A stretch of DNA of 10,273 bases from DATHBR01 sp036389955. GTDB taxonomy: Bacteria > Myxococcota > Myxococcia > Myxococcales > Myxococcaceae. Positions within the stretch are counted from its first letter, which is position 1, and every line of letters begins with the position of its first letter. The stretch spans positions 1 to 10,273 of the forward strand of contig DASVVJ010000901.1 of assembly GCA_036389955.1 (NCBI GenBank), written 5' to 3'. The position numbers and the translations under genes are program-made. Shown here in pieces: positions 1 through 5,156 of this stretch. The notes beneath the pieces are model-generated. The model was given only the letters and a program-made list of their open reading frames with translations. It was not told the origin of the DNA and did not search any database.

Positions 1-354
1 CTCCACCGGGTAGGCGGCGTCGCTCCAGCGGTTGAAGCCGCCCGCCAGTGAGGCCACCTGCACGTAGCCCATTTCCTTCAACGTCCGCACCGCCAGCGCC
101 GAACGGGTGCCGCCCGCGCAGTAGACAATGATCTCCTCGTCCCGTTGGGCCTTCTCCTCGATGCGCAGCTCCAGGTAGCCCCGCGGAATGTGCAGCGCGC
201 CAGGCAGCCGGCCGGCCGTGTGCTCGTCCGACTCGCGCACATCGATGAGTTTCACCGAGGCCCGAGCGTCCAGCAGGCGCTTGACCTCTTCCACGGTGAC
301 CTCGCGGATCTCCCGCCGGGTGTTCGACAGCAGCTCTCGGAAGGTGGTGGCCAT
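1..354 (-). CDS. Rhodanese-domain sulfurtransferase, N-terminal part (gene runs off the left edge)
   Basis: This is the first 118 codons of a minus-strand gene whose 3' end lies outside the window. After about 28 residues starting MATTFREL comes a rhodanese fold: LIDVRESDEH near residues 37-46, LPGALHIPRGYLELR near 51-65, and the active-site loop CAGGTRSA with catalytic Cys79, followed by GGFNRW. Rhodaneses carry a persulfide on this cysteine and pass sulfur to acceptors. The frame is still open at WSDAAYPVE where the window ends. In myxobacteria and relatives such a domain often precedes a MoeB/ThiF-type adenylyltransferase in one polypeptide, so this may be the front of a larger sulfur-carrier activation enzyme; that is from memory of the family and cannot be seen here. 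It is divergent from an Fe-S carrier gene, consistent with a sulfur-trafficking neighbourhood. The ATG at 352-354 is the only sensible start. Confidence 0.9.
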   Translation of the reverse strand, partial: MATTFRELLSNTRREIREVTVEEVKRLLDARASVKLIDVRESDEHTAGRLPGALHIPRGYLELRIEEKAQRDEEIIVYCAGGTRSALAVRTLKEMGYVQVASLAGGFNRWSDAAYPVE

Positions 355-452
355 GTGTGCAAGGGTATAACCTGCACGTAGGCCCCGTGGGAGACGCGGA
401 TGGCTTTTTGGACGCCCGGCGTTATAAGGCGCAAGCAAGGAGACAGACGCAC
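355..452. promoter_or_regulatory. Divergent intergenic region between the rhodanese gene and erpA
   Basis: This 98-base gap must carry the 5' signals of both divergent genes. It holds two AT-rich hexamers unusual for this GC-rich DNA: TATAAC at 366-371, which also reads as TTATAC on the minus strand, and TATAAG at 423-428. TATAAG lies 24 bases before the erpA ATG and is a plausible -10 element, but no good -35 hexamer stands 16-18 bases upstream. A Shine-Dalgarno-like AAGGAGA at 437-443 sits nine bases before the erpA ATG and fixes that start. The promoter assignment is tentative; the ribosome-binding site is clear. Confidence 0.35.
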
Positions 453-851
453 ATGGAAACGACGACCACGACTCCTGCCGCCCCTTCGACCACCACCGCG
501 CCTGCCTGGGAGCCGACTCCGCTCGTCCCCATGCGGCTCACCCCGGGCGCCATCGCCCAGGTGAAGGAGGTCATCAAGGCGCAGGGCTTTGAAGGCTACT
601 TCTTCTCCATCCGGGTGGTCCCGGCCGGCTGCAGCGGCCTGGGCTACGACCTGAACCTGGTGAAAGAGGCCAAGCCGAACGATCACGTCTGGGAGCAGGA
701 CGGCGTTCGCATCACCACCGACGCGCTGAGCAGCAAGTACCTGCTGGGCACCGAGGTGGACTACGTGTCGAGCGTGACGGGCTCGGGCTTCAAGTTCAGC
801 AACCCGAACGCGAAGTCCTCCTGCGGCTGCGGCACGTCGTTCTCGACCTGA
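453..851 (+). CDS. erpA: A-type iron-sulfur cluster carrier, HesB/IscA family, ErpA-like
   Basis: A 132-residue protein that should bind and hand on [2Fe-2S] or [4Fe-4S] clusters to apo-enzymes in the cytoplasm. The core (about residues 28-132) has the three conserved ligand cysteines of the A-type fold: Cys60 in AGCSGLGY, and Cys124 and Cys126 in the C-terminal SCGCGTSF. The run SNPNAKSSCGCG closely resembles the ErpA signature, which is why ErpA is preferred over IscA or SufA. The first 27 residues are a Thr/Pro/Ala-rich extension not typical of the family, probably disordered. The ATG at 453 is chosen over an upstream in-frame start at 357 because AAGGAGA lies at the right distance and the extra codons would overlap the promoter region. 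No iscS, iscU or suf genes are nearby, so it is a stand-alone carrier. It ends at a strong hairpin facing the convergent GNAT-like gene. Confidence 0.93.
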   Translation: METTTTTPAAPSTTTAPAWEPTPLVPMRLTPGAIAQVKEVIKAQGFEGYFFSIRVVPAGCSGLGYDLNLVKEAKPNDHVWEQDGVRITTDALSSKYLLGTEVDYVSSVTGSGFKFSNPNAKSSCGCGTSFST

Positions 852-867
852 TGCCCGCAAAGAGACA

Positions 868-899
868 GCCCCCGCTCCCTCTCTGAGGAGGGCGGGGGC
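868..899. terminator. GC-rich hairpin between convergent genes
   Basis: A perfect 8-bp inverted repeat (GCCCCCGC at 868-875, GCGGGGGC at 892-899) encloses a 16-base pyrimidine/purine loop that could pair further. It lies 16 bases after the erpA stop and immediately before the stop codon of the minus-strand gene at 901. It could serve transcripts from both sides. Neither strand has a T-run after the stem, so intrinsic termination may be weak. Confidence 0.6.
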
Positions 900-900
900 G

Positions 901-1278
901 TCACACGGCGCGGGCGATCAGATGGAAGCCTCCGCTGACGTAGGTGAAGCCGAAGCGCTCCGAGCGCTTCACCACCGCGTCCAGCAGCGTGTAGGCCATC
1001 AGCGTCTTGACGCCCTGCTGCTGCGCCGCGTTGAGCAGCGCCGCCACCACCGCGTCAACCGCCTGGCTGCGCTCCTCGCGCTCCAATCCAGGCGCAGCGA
1101 CGAGCCCCTCCAGCCAGGCAATCGAACTGTCCGTCCGGTACAGAAACCCCGCGGCCTTGCCGGGGATGATGAAGCCGGTCTGCGGCAGTGCGTCCGGAGT
1201 GATGACATCGCCGCGGGACTGCACCCAGGCTTGAATCTGCTCGAAGTGCAGCGCCGCGACGTAGGGGACGGGGGTCAT
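901..1278 (-). CDS. Small GNAT-fold-like protein (putative acetyltransferase-like)
   Basis: A 125-residue protein. The pattern AGFLYRTDSSIAWLEGLVAAPG, then a helix-rich REERSQAVDAVVAALLNAAQQQGVK, then a strand LMAYTLLDAVVKRSERFGF and a final HLIARA strand, matches the order of a compact GNAT fold. The usual acetyl-CoA loop (Q/RxxGxG/A) is replaced by EREERSQA, so catalytic activity is uncertain. Small GNAT-like proteins of this kind also occur as structural or internal proteins of phage virions, which may be the better comparison. The ATG at 1276-1278 is two codons after the stop (1282-1284) of the upstream glycine-rich gene. No ribosome-binding site is visible, so translation is probably coupled. 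An in-frame TTG directly before the ATG is an alternative start. The fold assignment is by eye and moderate; the gene itself is secure from its codon usage and tight packing. Confidence 0.7.
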   Translation of the reverse strand: MTPVPYVAALHFEQIQAWVQSRGDVITPDALPQTGFIIPGKAAGFLYRTDSSIAWLEGLVAAPGLEREERSQAVDAVVAALLNAAQQQGVKTLMAYTLLDAVVKRSERFGFTYVSGGFHLIARAV

Positions 1279-1281
1279 CAA

Positions 1282-1692
1282 TTACTGGAGCAGGCCGCTG
1301 GCCATCTTCCGGGCCGCCAGCTCCGCCGCGTTCTCCATGCCCAGGTCGGTCAGGCCGCCCGTGACGTTCTTGGCCACGCCGCCCACCACGTCCTTGAGCA
1401 CGTCGGTGACCTTCTTCTTCCCCGTGACGAGATCCAGCGCGCCACTGAGGAGGCTGTTGCCACCGGCTCCGTCGAGGAAGCCGGAGCCTCCCCATTTACC
1501 CATGACGTTCTTGAGCACCCCGCTGCCCGGAATGAAGTCCGTGGCCGCGCTCAGCAGCGACTTGAGCGGGTTCTTGCCCTGCGCCAGGTCGCCGGCGAAG
1601 CCAATGGCCGCACCCAGCAGCGGGTTGACCATCGAAACGAACGGCTTGACGAAGTTGGCAATCTTGCCCAGCGTCTTCAGTGCACCACCCAT
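1282..1692 (-). CDS. Glycine-rich, hydrophobic small protein of unknown function
   Basis: A 136-residue protein that I do not recognise. It has no classical signal peptide. It is rich in Gly, Ala, Leu, Val and Lys and built of alternating amphipathic and hydrophobic stretches: LGKIANFVKPFVSMVNP (8-24), PLLGAAIGFAGDLAQG (24-39), LLSAATDFIPGSGVLKNVMG (47-66), a Gly-rich patch WGGSGFLDGAGGNSLLSG (67-84), and VTDVLKDVVGGVAKNVTGGL (95-114). Such a composition suits membrane-associating, pore-like or virion-internal proteins, but this is only a resemblance. AAGGA at 1700-1704 lies seven bases before the ATG at 1690-1692, a good start. Its TAA at 1282-1284 nearly abuts the start of the GNAT-like gene, so the two are almost certainly one transcription unit. 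A perfect 10-bp inverted repeat lies about 75 bases upstream in the leader or promoter region. Confidence 0.75.
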   Translation of the reverse strand: MGGALKTLGKIANFVKPFVSMVNPLLGAAIGFAGDLAQGKNPLKSLLSAATDFIPGSGVLKNVMGKWGGSGFLDGAGGNSLLSGALDLVTGKKKVTDVLKDVVGGVAKNVTGGLTDLGMENAAELAARKMASGLLQ

Positions 1693-1765
1693 GGTTGGAT
1701 CCTTTCGTGGACGGCCGCTTAGCGGGCGTCATGTGAGTCTTATGAAGGGATTATCGGATAGTGCC

Positions 1766-1793
1766 TTTGTGGGTTGCCTCCCGAACCCACAAA
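1766..1793. repeat. Perfect 10-bp inverted repeat upstream of the glycine-rich gene
   Basis: TTTGTGGGTT (1766-1775) and AACCCACAAA (1784-1793) are exact inverted copies around an 8-base spacer. It lies between two minus-strand genes, 74 bases before the ATG at 1692. On the minus strand a T-run precedes the stem rather than following it, so it does not have the layout of an intrinsic terminator for the upstream gene. It may be an operator or a leader hairpin for the two-gene unit 1692-901. Confidence 0.6.
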
Positions 1794-1841
1794 AAATGAA
1801 AGGGCCCCAGAAAACCGAGTGAATTCAAGAGCTTGGGGCCC
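1791..1841 (-). terminator. Intrinsic terminator of the 154-residue protein gene
   Basis: Reading the minus strand, an 8-bp stem (GGGCCCCA at 1841-1834 with TGGGGCCC at 1809-1802) around a 24-base loop begins 22 bases after the stop codon at 1864. The stem is followed by the T-rich stretch TTTCATTTTTT, covering about 1801-1791. Stem plus T-tract in this order is the normal layout of a rho-independent terminator. It separates this gene from the glycine-rich/GNAT pair downstream. Confidence 0.7.
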
Positions 1842-1863
1842 ATTCCGATCTGGAGCGTTGGGC

Positions 1864-2328
1864 TCAGGACTTGCCTGAAGGGGGCTTTTGATTGGCCCGG
1901 AGCTGCGCTTCGGCGGAGGTGGTCGCCTCGGGAGCACCCTTGTGGACATCCTTGCTGCCGAGCGCGGACTGGTACTGCTCGTGGGTGTCGTCCTGCTTGA
2001 AGCCGTCGCGCTGGTGGGCGGGGCTGACGACGATCTCGCCGTTGACGATCTTCTGCAGGTGGTCCTGGAGATCGGCCACGGTGGGGATGTTGGGATCGCG
2101 GGCCTTGAGCTCCTCGTCCGGGATGATCTTGAGCTGGGCGGGCTTCTGCGGGTGGAGCGCGTAGTCGATGATCTTCTCTACATACTGCGCCACGGGGAGC
2201 TTCAGGATGTGGGCCTGCTCGCGCACATCCGGGTCGGCCAGCAATTCAGCGCGCACCTCTTCCACCGGGCGCCGCAGCTTCTTGCCGTCCTTGGTGGTGC
2301 TCGCAGTGGGGTCGAGTTCATCAGACAT
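1864..2328 (-). CDS. Conserved-looking hypothetical cytoplasmic protein
   Basis: A 154-residue protein with no signal peptide or membrane segment; I do not recognise its family. It starts MSDELDPTAS and is strongly charged. The middle is predicted helical (PVEEVRAELLADPDVREQAHILKLPVAQYVEKIIDYAL, about residues 21-58), followed by KIIPDEELKARDPNIP and a second helix TVADLQDHLQKIVNGE (about 83-98). The last 50 residues are polar and Gln/Ser/Lys-rich, probably disordered. The ATG at 2326-2328 is preferred over an in-frame start at 2415 because GAGGTGA (2337-2331 on the minus strand) lies directly upstream, and the extension would run through the divergent promoter region. It is a single-gene unit closed by its own terminator and divergent from the DUF1775 gene. 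Confidence 0.8.
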   Translation of the reverse strand: MSDELDPTASTTKDGKKLRRPVEEVRAELLADPDVREQAHILKLPVAQYVEKIIDYALHPQKPAQLKIIPDEELKARDPNIPTVADLQDHLQKIVNGEIVVSPAHQRDGFKQDDTHEQYQSALGSKDVHKGAPEATTSAEAQLRANQKPPSGKS

Positions 2329-2410
2329 GGTCACCTCGCGGTTTCCGGGCCCGTAGGCCAGAGAGGGCACATTGGTAGCACGAAGCGGTACCGAGTGAGC
2401 CACCCCATGC

Positions 2411-2454
2411 GGCAATTTGCCTCATTGTCGGGGATCGGGTTCGCCCGCGATAAG
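2411..2454 (+). promoter_or_regulatory. Putative promoter and small dyad before the DUF1775 operon
   Basis: In the divergent intergenic region (2329-2482) a candidate -35 TTGTCG (2425-2430) and -10 GATAAG (2449-2454) are 18 bases apart; each matches four of six bases of the housekeeping consensus. Just upstream is the short dyad GGCAA-T-TTGCC (2411-2421), a possible operator half a turn from the -35. The spacer contains GGG-TTCG-CCC. Weak evidence by eye only. Confidence 0.35.
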
Positions 2455-2469
2455 CATTCAAACTTCGAT

Positions 2470-2474
2470 GAGGG
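2470..2474 (+). promoter_or_regulatory. Ribosome-binding site deciding the DUF1775 start
   Basis: GAGGG ends eight bases before the ATG at 2483. This favours 2483 over an in-frame ATG at 2468, which has no such element, and it gives a standard signal peptide beginning MRRTV. Confidence 0.6.
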
Positions 2475-2482
2475 ACGCTCAC

Positions 2483-3184
2483 ATGAGGCGGACAGTCGCT
2501 GCGTTGCTGACGGTAACGGGAGTCTTGCTGGTGCCTGCTCTGGCCAGTGCACACATCTCGGTGCCCTCGGGCCCGGGCTTCGCCAATGCCACGCAGGAGA
2601 TCAGCTTCGGCGTGGGCCACGGGTGCGCGGGTGCCGACACGTACAGCGTGAAGATCGACATCCCCGCGGGGGTGACGTCGGTGCGGGCCCTGCGCAGTGA
2701 CTTTGGCAAGGCCACCGTCGAGAAGAACGCGGCCGGAGACGTGATCGCCGTCATCTGGCAGAAGCCCGACGCGGAGCTGCTGGCGGGGGACTTCGGCTAC
2801 TACAAGCTGACCCTCCGGCTGAAGGTTCCCAACCAGCCGTTCACCACCCTGTTCTTCCCCACCCATCAGACGTGCAAGGCGAGCGATGGCACGGTGACCA
2901 CCGTGCACTGGGTCGGCACGACCGAGTCCCACGGCGGCGGTGAGGAGGACGAGCCCGCGCCCGCGCTGAAGATCCTTCCCGCGCGGAAGGCGGGCTGGAA
3001 CAAGTTCACCGTGCCCAGCGACATCAAGGATCTGAGCGGCTACTTCAGCGACGCGCTCATCGTGTGGAAGGGCACCGCGGCCTGGAGCCCCAACCCGGCC
3101 ACCACGGAGCTGGCCCAGGGCACCTCGGGCGTGACGGCGCTGACGGAGCTGAAGGCCAACGACGAGATCTGGGTGAAGTACTGA
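2483..3184 (+). CDS. Secreted DUF1775 (YcnI-type) putative copper-binding protein with extra C-terminal domain
   Basis: A 233-residue exported protein. Residues 1-23 form a signal peptide (MRRTV, hydrophobic core, ASA cleavage site). Cleavage would expose His24 as the mature N-terminus, HISVPSGPGF. In characterised YcnI proteins a DUF1775 domain binds Cu(II) through the N-terminal histidine, so this start matters for function. The DUF1775 domain (about 24-150) shows HGCAGADTYSVKIDIP (46-61), a second cysteine at 131 that could pair with Cys48, and VHWVG with Trp143. An acidic Gly/Glu linker (151-160) joins it to a C-terminal module (about 162-233) with GWNKFTVP, ALIVWKG, AAWSP and EIWVKY. That module resembles the extracellular GWN...VW...W domain and replaces the membrane anchor of Gram-positive YcnI. 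First gene of a four-gene unit; its stop overlaps the next start (ATGA at 3182-3186). Confidence 0.9.
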   Translation: MRRTVAALLTVTGVLLVPALASAHISVPSGPGFANATQEISFGVGHGCAGADTYSVKIDIPAGVTSVRALRSDFGKATVEKNAAGDVIAVIWQKPDAELLAGDFGYYKLTLRLKVPNQPFTTLFFPTHQTCKASDGTVTTVHWVGTTESHGGGEEDEPAPALKILPARKAGWNKFTVPSDIKDLSGYFSDALIVWKGTAAWSPNPATTELAQGTSGVTALTELKANDEIWVKY

Positions 3185-3378
3185 TGCGGCGCGCTCGGAT
3201 GAAGATGGGGTGGCTGTGGCTGCTCGTGCCGCTGGTGGCGGCTTCGTGCGACGACGAGAAGCCAACAGATCCGCCGGTGGACGGCCTGTCCTCGTGTGTT
3301 GAGCAGCCCACCGATCTGCAGCGTCCTCCCGCGGGGCAGCTGCCTTGCGAGTTGCTGCCTCCCGGGTTCTCGAAGTAG
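3184..3378 (+). CDS. Small cysteine-containing lipoprotein
   Basis: A 64-residue protein that starts inside the stop codon of the DUF1775 gene, so it is translationally coupled. The N-terminus MRRARMKMGWLWLLVPLVAASC is a lipoprotein signal with a loose lipobox (VAAS before Cys22). The mature part is only about 43 residues, acidic and proline-rich, with two further cysteines (Cys38 in GLSSCVEQP and Cys55 in QLPCELLPPGF) that could bind a metal or form a disulfide. In-frame ATGs at 3199 and 3205 are alternative starts that leave the lipobox intact. I do not recognise a named family. Its position between a putative copper protein and a CxxCxC outer-membrane protein suggests a metal-handling or assembly role in the envelope, which is inference only. 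Confidence 0.75.
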   Translation: MRRARMKMGWLWLLVPLVAASCDDEKPTDPPVDGLSSCVEQPTDLQRPPAGQLPCELLPPGFSK

Positions 3379-3388
3379 CACCGTGGGC

Positions 3389-4279
3389 ATGGGGAAGCTC
3401 GGCACAGCCGTCATCGTGACAGCGGTGCTCCTGGCTGCACCGGCGGCCCTCGCCTGTGCCACGTGTGCCTGTGGAGATCCGACGCTCACCTCCATGGGCA
3501 CCGAGCAGCCCTTCGCCGGCCGCCTGCGGCTGGCCACCACGGTGCGGGCCTGGGGAATGACGACGGGAGAGGCCTCGCTGGACGCGGTCACCCTGCGTGA
3601 GCTGCGCATGGATGTGGCGGCTTCCTACGCGCCGCTGCGGTGGCTCTTTCTGTCGGCCACACTGCCCCTGCAGGCCCGTGGACTGCGCGACGTCAGTCTG
3701 GCGAGAGAGCGCTCCTGGGGGCCGGGCGATCTGGAGATCAGCGCCAAGGCCTATGTCTTCCGTGACCGGGAGTTCTCGCCGGATCACCTCGTCTCCGTCC
3801 TGGTGGGCGTGGAGCTTCCCACCTCTGCCACGGTTCATGACGAGCAGGACCGGCCGCTCTCGCTCGATGCCCAGCTCGCCACCGGCTCGTGGGATCCGTT
3901 CGCCGGACTGGCCTACACGATGTTCCGTGGAGAGTGGTCCTTCATCGCCAGCGCGACGGGCTACCTGTCCACGCGGGGCCGCATGGGCTTCCGGGCGGGA
4001 GCCTCGCTGCGCGGCACGCTCGGGGCGCAGTACCAGCCTCACCCTCGCTGGGCACTGCGGCTGGCGGCGGATACCCGGCTGGAAGGCGCCAGCGACACCC
4101 GGGGCGTGCCGGATCCCGAGGGCCAGGGCTTCATCGGCTTTCTCTCTCCCGACGTTCTCTACAGCCCGGTCACGGATGTGGTGCTCCAAGCCGGTGTGCG
4201 CGTGCCCGTCCTCAACCTGCTGAGCGGGCCTGTGCAGCAGACGCCCATCCTCCAGGTTGCCGTGGCCTATGACCTATGA
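3389..4279 (+). CDS. Putative outer-membrane beta-barrel protein with N-terminal CxxCxC cluster
   Basis: A 296-residue exported protein. Residues 1-22 are a signal peptide (MGKLGTAVIV... AALA). Predicted cleavage leaves Cys23 first in the mature chain, giving CATCACGDPTLTSMGTE with Cys23, Cys26 and Cys28, a compact potential metal or redox site. The rest alternates polar and hydrophobic residues in strands of barrel length (RLRLATTVRAW, LRWLFLSATLPLQ, LVSVLVGVELP, WSFIASATGYLST, FRAGASLRGTLGAQYQ, RWALRLAADTRL, VVLQAGVRVPVLN, PILQVAVAYDL). This fits an outer-membrane channel or receptor of the phenol-degradation MetA-like or transporter type. ATG 3389 is used; a GTG at 3383 is an alternative, and neither has a good ribosome-binding site. 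The stop overlaps the next gene as ATGA (4276-4279). Probably part of a copper or metal transport set; substrate unknown. Confidence 0.8.
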   Translation: MGKLGTAVIVTAVLLAAPAALACATCACGDPTLTSMGTEQPFAGRLRLATTVRAWGMTTGEASLDAVTLRELRMDVAASYAPLRWLFLSATLPLQARGLRDVSLARERSWGPGDLEISAKAYVFRDREFSPDHLVSVLVGVELPTSATVHDEQDRPLSLDAQLATGSWDPFAGLAYTMFRGEWSFIASATGYLSTRGRMGFRAGASLRGTLGAQYQPHPRWALRLAADTRLEGASDTRGVPDPEGQGFIGFLSPDVLYSPVTDVVLQAGVRVPVLNLLSGPVQQTPILQVAVAYDL

Positions 4280-5001
4280 AGCCAGCGCTCTTGATCACCG
4301 TGCTCGTGCTCTCAGCCCTCACCGGGTGCGGCTGGCGTGAGGAGGGCCTGCGCTTGCACGTGGGGCTCGCCCACCATTCGCAGCGCGGCTCGCGGGTCGA
4401 GGGGGGCTCGCGCCACTTCACCACGGATCGCGGTGAGTTCGTCCACCTGAGCCGGGCCTACCTCACCCTGAGCAGTGTGGAGTTCCTCCCGTGTCCGGCC
4501 TCGAGCGCCTGGCGCTGGCTGTGGCGGCTGTCGCCGGTGGGGACGGCTCATGCCCACTCCGAGTCCAACCCCAGGCGGCTGGGGACGCCTCACGTGAGCA
4601 GCCTGGAGCGCTCCGATGGCGAGCCGCTGGAGCTGGGAACGCTGCACCCGCCCCCCGCCGCCTACTGCCGCGCCCGTCTGGTGTTCGGGCCGGCGGATGA
4701 GGACGCCGAAGGGGAGCCCCTCCAGGTGGGCATGGCGGGCAAGACCCTGTTGCTGGAGGGCACCGTCTCTCCCGCCGAGGGCGAGCCCGCGCAGCCCTTC
4801 ACCCTGCAGAGCAGCTCCGTCATCACGGTGGAACTTCCCCTCGAGGCGCTTCAGCTCTCGGAAGCGTCTCCGGAGTCGCGCCAGCTCGTCACCCTGGCCT
4901 ACGACCGCTGGTTGGATGGGCTCTCGCCGCAGGTGCCTGGGGCGGCGGATCAGGCGCTGCGCAACGTCGCCGCCTCCGCCACACTGACGGCGCCTCCCTG
5001 A
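4276..5001 (+). CDS. Lipoprotein with His-rich segment, last gene of the putative metal operon
   Basis: A 241-residue protein starting within the stop of the barrel gene (ATGA overlap). The signal MKPALLITVLVLSALTGC has a canonical lipobox LTGC with lipidated Cys18. The mature part is predicted beta-rich: FVHLSRAYLTLSSVEFLPC (about 55-73), LELGTLHPPPAAYCRARLVFGPADED (118-143), and SSSVITVELPLEALQL (179-194). His residues cluster at HH (33-34), AHAHSE (91-96) and GTPH (103-106). With Cys73 and Cys131 they could make a metal site or disulfide. The two-sheet layout with a paired Cys recalls periplasmic metal-binding lipoproteins such as the MbnP group, but the similarity is too weak to assign. 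As a lipid-anchored partner of the barrel it may capture or load a metal. Confidence 0.75.
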   Translation: MKPALLITVLVLSALTGCGWREEGLRLHVGLAHHSQRGSRVEGGSRHFTTDRGEFVHLSRAYLTLSSVEFLPCPASSAWRWLWRLSPVGTAHAHSESNPRRLGTPHVSSLERSDGEPLELGTLHPPPAAYCRARLVFGPADEDAEGEPLQVGMAGKTLLLEGTVSPAEGEPAQPFTLQSSSVITVELPLEALQLSEASPESRQLVTLAYDRWLDGLSPQVPGAADQALRNVAASATLTAPP

Positions 5002-5012
5002 GCTGGCTTCCT

Positions 5013-5027
5013 GCGGCAACATGCCGC
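5013..5027 (+). terminator. Short hairpin after the metal operon
   Basis: GCGGCA (5013-5018) and TGCCGC (5022-5027) are exact inverted copies around ACA, starting 12 bases after the stop of the last lipoprotein gene. No T-run follows, so it would be a weak terminator and some read-through into the regB leader is possible. The rest of 5028-5156 shows no convincing promoter hexamers. Confidence 0.35.
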
Positions 5028-5156
5028 GCTGGTTACAGGATGCGACACTGGTATGGCGTGGACTTCACTCCAGGCCTCTGCCCAGGAACCCTGCCATGAC
5101 CCTGCCTCCCGGAAGAATCCTGCCGCTCACCCTGGCAGCACCATGAGGAAACCGCG

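Noticed and set aside
952..970. Perfect 8-bp palindrome GAAGCGCT-CCG-AGCGCTTC
   Set aside because: It lies inside the GNAT-like coding region over the codons for VKRSERF, where repeated Arg/Ser/Glu/Lys codon choice explains it. No independent sign of a regulatory site.
1888..2700. A 270-codon plus-strand frame across the divergent intergenic region
   Set aside because: It is antisense to the 154-residue gene and out of frame with the DUF1775 gene, and would erase both ribosome-binding sites; no domain is visible.
2321..4189. A 622-codon open frame on the minus strand across the metal operon
   Set aside because: It lies antisense to four well-supported genes with signal peptides and family motifs. 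Its translation is low-complexity Arg/Gly/His-rich, as expected for a shadow frame in high-GC DNA.
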